DNA of 64,000 nt from Demequina sp. NBRC 110053 (lineage in GTDB: Bacteria > Actinomycetota > Actinomycetes > Actinomycetales > Demequinaceae), in NCBI RefSeq assembly GCF_002090095.1, contig NZ_BBRJ01000002.1, forward strand, positions 795,265-859,264. Reading direction: 5' to 3'. Shown in pieces: positions 62,722-64,000 of this stretch. The position numbers and the translations under genes are program-made. Below the pieces are notes generated by a model. The model was not told the DNA's origin and did no database searches. It worked only from the letters and a program-made list of their open reading frames with translations. Every line of letters starts with the position of its first letter. Within the stretch, counting starts at the first letter, position 1.

Positions 62722-63420
62722 CTACTTCTCGACCTTGGCGAGCGAGTCCACCGGAATGCCGGGGCCCTGCGTCGCGGAGATCGAGGTCTTGATGATGTAG
62801 CGGCCCTTCGAAGCCGAGGGCTTCACACGCTGGACCTCGTCCAGCACGGCCTGGAAGTTCTCGAGCAGCTTCTCGTCGCCGAACGACGCCTTGCCCAGCA
62901 CCGTGTGCAGGTTGGCGTGCTTGTCGACGCGGAACTCGATCTTTCCGCCCTTGATGTCGGAGACGGCCTTGGCCACATCCATCGTCACGGTGCCGGTCTT
63001 GGGGTTCGGCATGAGGCCGCGGGGGCCGAGCACGCGGCCCAGGCGACCGACCTTGCCCATGAGGTCGGGCGTCGCCACGACGGCGTCGAAGTCCTGACGG
63101 CCGCCGGCGACCTCCTCGATGAGCTCGTCGCCGCCGACGATGTCCGCGCCGGCCTCGCGGGCGGCGTCCGCCTTGTCACCGTTGGCGAAGACCAGGACCC
63201 GAGCGGTCTTGCCGGTGCCATGCGGGAGGATGACGGTGGAGCGGACCGCCTGGTCCGCGTGACGAGGGTCGACGCCGAGCTTGAACACGACATCGATGGT
63301 CGAGTCGTTGCTCTTCGAGGACGTCTTCTGCGCGAGGCGAACGGCCTCGAGCGGGGTGTACAGCTGGGCGCGGTCGACGAGCTGCGCCGCATCCTTGTAA
63401 GCCTTGGAGCGCTTGGTCAT
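62722..63420 (-). CDS. rplA: 50S ribosomal protein L1
   Basis: Mobile L1-stalk protein. The 232-residue product starts [16 protein letters not shown]. It contains [19 protein letters not shown] and the signature [34 protein letters not shown] at 63420 is chosen by family length. It is the second gene of the rplK-rplA operon, 58 bp after rplK. Confidence 0.97.
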   Translation of the reverse strand: MTKRSKAYKDAAQLVDRAQLYTPLEAVRLAQKTSSKSNDSTIDVVFKLGVDPRHADQAVRSTVILPHGTGKTARVLVFANGDKADAAREAGADIVGGDELIEEVAGGRQDFDAVVATPDLMGKVGRLGRVLGPRGLMPNPKTGTVTMDVAKAVSDIKGGKIEFRVDKHANLHTVLGKASFGDEKLLENFQAVLDEVQRVKPSASKGRYIIKTSISATQGPGIPVDSLAKVEK

Positions 63421-63478
63421 CTGCTTCTTCCTTTGCAGTCGTGGTGCGGGCCAGCGCGGCCCTGCCACTGGGGGGGTG

Positions 63479-63910
63479 TTAGTTGACGGTGATGCCCATC
63501 GAACGCGCGGTGCCCGCGATGATCTTCGCGGCGGCGTCGATGTCGTTGGCGTTGAGGTCGGCCATCTTCTGCTCGGCGATCTCGCGCACCTGAGCGTCGG
63601 TGATCGAGCCCACCTTGTCCGTGTGCGGGACGCCGGAGCCCTTGGCGACGCCAGCGGCCTTCTTGATGAGCTCTGCGGCCGGCGGGGTCTTCGTGATGAA
63701 GGTGAAGGAACGGTCCTCGTAGACCGTGATCTCCACCGGGATCACGTTGCCGCGCTGCGACTCGGTGGCCGCGTTGTAGGCCTTGCAGAACTCCATGATG
63801 TTGACGCCGTGCTGACCGAGGGCGGGGCCCACGGGCGGCGCAGGGTTGGCGGCGCCGGCCTGGATCTGGAGCTTGATCAGACCAGCGACCTTCTTCTTCG
63901 GTGCTGCCAT
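63479..63910 (-). CDS. rplK: 50S ribosomal protein L11
   Basis: GTPase-centre protein and thiostrepton/RelA site. The 143 residues start [19 protein letters not shown]. They include [25 protein letters not shown], with the conserved Pro pair, and the C-terminal RSMGITVN. It lies 60 bp after the nusG stop. Confidence 0.97.
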   Translation of the reverse strand: MAAPKKKVAGLIKLQIQAGAANPAPPVGPALGQHGVNIMEFCKAYNAATESQRGNVIPVEITVYEDRSFTFITKTPPAAELIKKAAGVAKGSGVPHTDKVGSITDAQVREIAEQKMADLNANDIDAAAKIIAGTARSMGITVN

Positions 63911-63970
63911 GATGTGTTCGGGTCCTTCTGTGTTGGTGCGGCGGCGGGTGCCGCCTGAGGTGCTGGGAGC

Positions 63971-64000
63971 CTAGATCTTGGTGACCTGGGTGAACCCCAG
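63971..64000 (-). CDS. nusG: Transcription antitermination protein NusG, C-terminal end only
   Basis: Only the last nine codons and the stop are in the window, reading LGFTQVTKI, the usual end of the NusG KOW domain. Position just upstream of rplK supports the call. The rest lies beyond the right edge. Confidence 0.75.
   Translation of the reverse strand: MGFTQVTKI

Overview
The window comes from a high-GC actinobacterium, most likely of the order Micrococcales (Cellulomonadaceae or Demequinaceae would fit; the sequence alone does not settle this). The evidence is strong G+C bias at third codon positions, many GTG starts, TGATG/TAATG/ATGA gene overlaps, a short adenylate kinase, a zinc-type S14, and an alpha operon (infA-rpmJ-rpsM-rpsK-rpoA-rplQ) without rpsD, an arrangement I associate with Micrococcales.

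Most of the window is the translation/transcription super-cluster, read on the minus strand from the right edge: end of nusG, rplK-rplA, (two glycan-type genes), rplJ-rplL, rpoB-rpoC, then rpsL-rpsG-fusA-tuf, the S10 operon (rpsJ to rpsQ), the spc operon (rplN to secY-adk-map), infA-rpmJ-rpsM-rpsK-rpoA-rplQ-truA, and rplM-rpsI-glmM-(DedA protein). It ends with glmS, cut by the left edge. coaA lies on the plus strand between the DedA gene and glmS. Convincing -35/-10 pairs precede rplM, infA, rpsJ, rpsL, rpoB and rplJ. Hairpin terminators follow tuf, rpoC, rplL and rplA, and an intrinsic-terminator-like attenuator sits in the rplJ leader.

Three accessory blocks interrupt this core. (1) 10.4-17.0 kb, between infA and map: three leucine-rich-repeat-variant (LRV/HEAT-like) proteins flank a five-gene operon. 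It encodes a SipW-type signal peptidase (Ser/His) and four exported proteins: a major subunit with the alternate SipW-type signal, a second TasA/camelysin-like protein, a protein carrying a ricin-B lectin domain, and a membrane-anchored Pro-rich protein. This looks like a lectin-decorated surface fibre or matrix system. (2) 34.5-50.6 kb, on the plus strand between rpsL and rpoC: an FHA protein, a Ser/Thr kinase, a 2002-residue Ig/FN3-like surface protein, MoxR ATPase, DUF58 protein, a transglutaminase-fold membrane protein with a degenerate active site, a second FHA protein, a PP2C phosphatase, and a tail-anchored protein with five tandem copies of DEDRTRVVDR. Together they look like a phospho-threonine signalling module tied to a giant envelope protein. 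(3) 59.7-62.4 kb, between rplA and rplJ: a family-2 glycosyltransferase and a two-domain glycosyltransferase/pyruvyltransferase-like protein.

Other points of note: RpoB carries Asn where the rifampicin pocket normally has His (E. coli position 526); ribosomal protein L15 has a histone-H1-like Lys/Ala/Pro N-terminal extension of about 76 residues; and a 14-bp sequence (CCCGCGCATCGGCC) is dispersed in at least five exact copies. I saw no tRNA, rRNA, CRISPR array, insertion sequence or phage gene.
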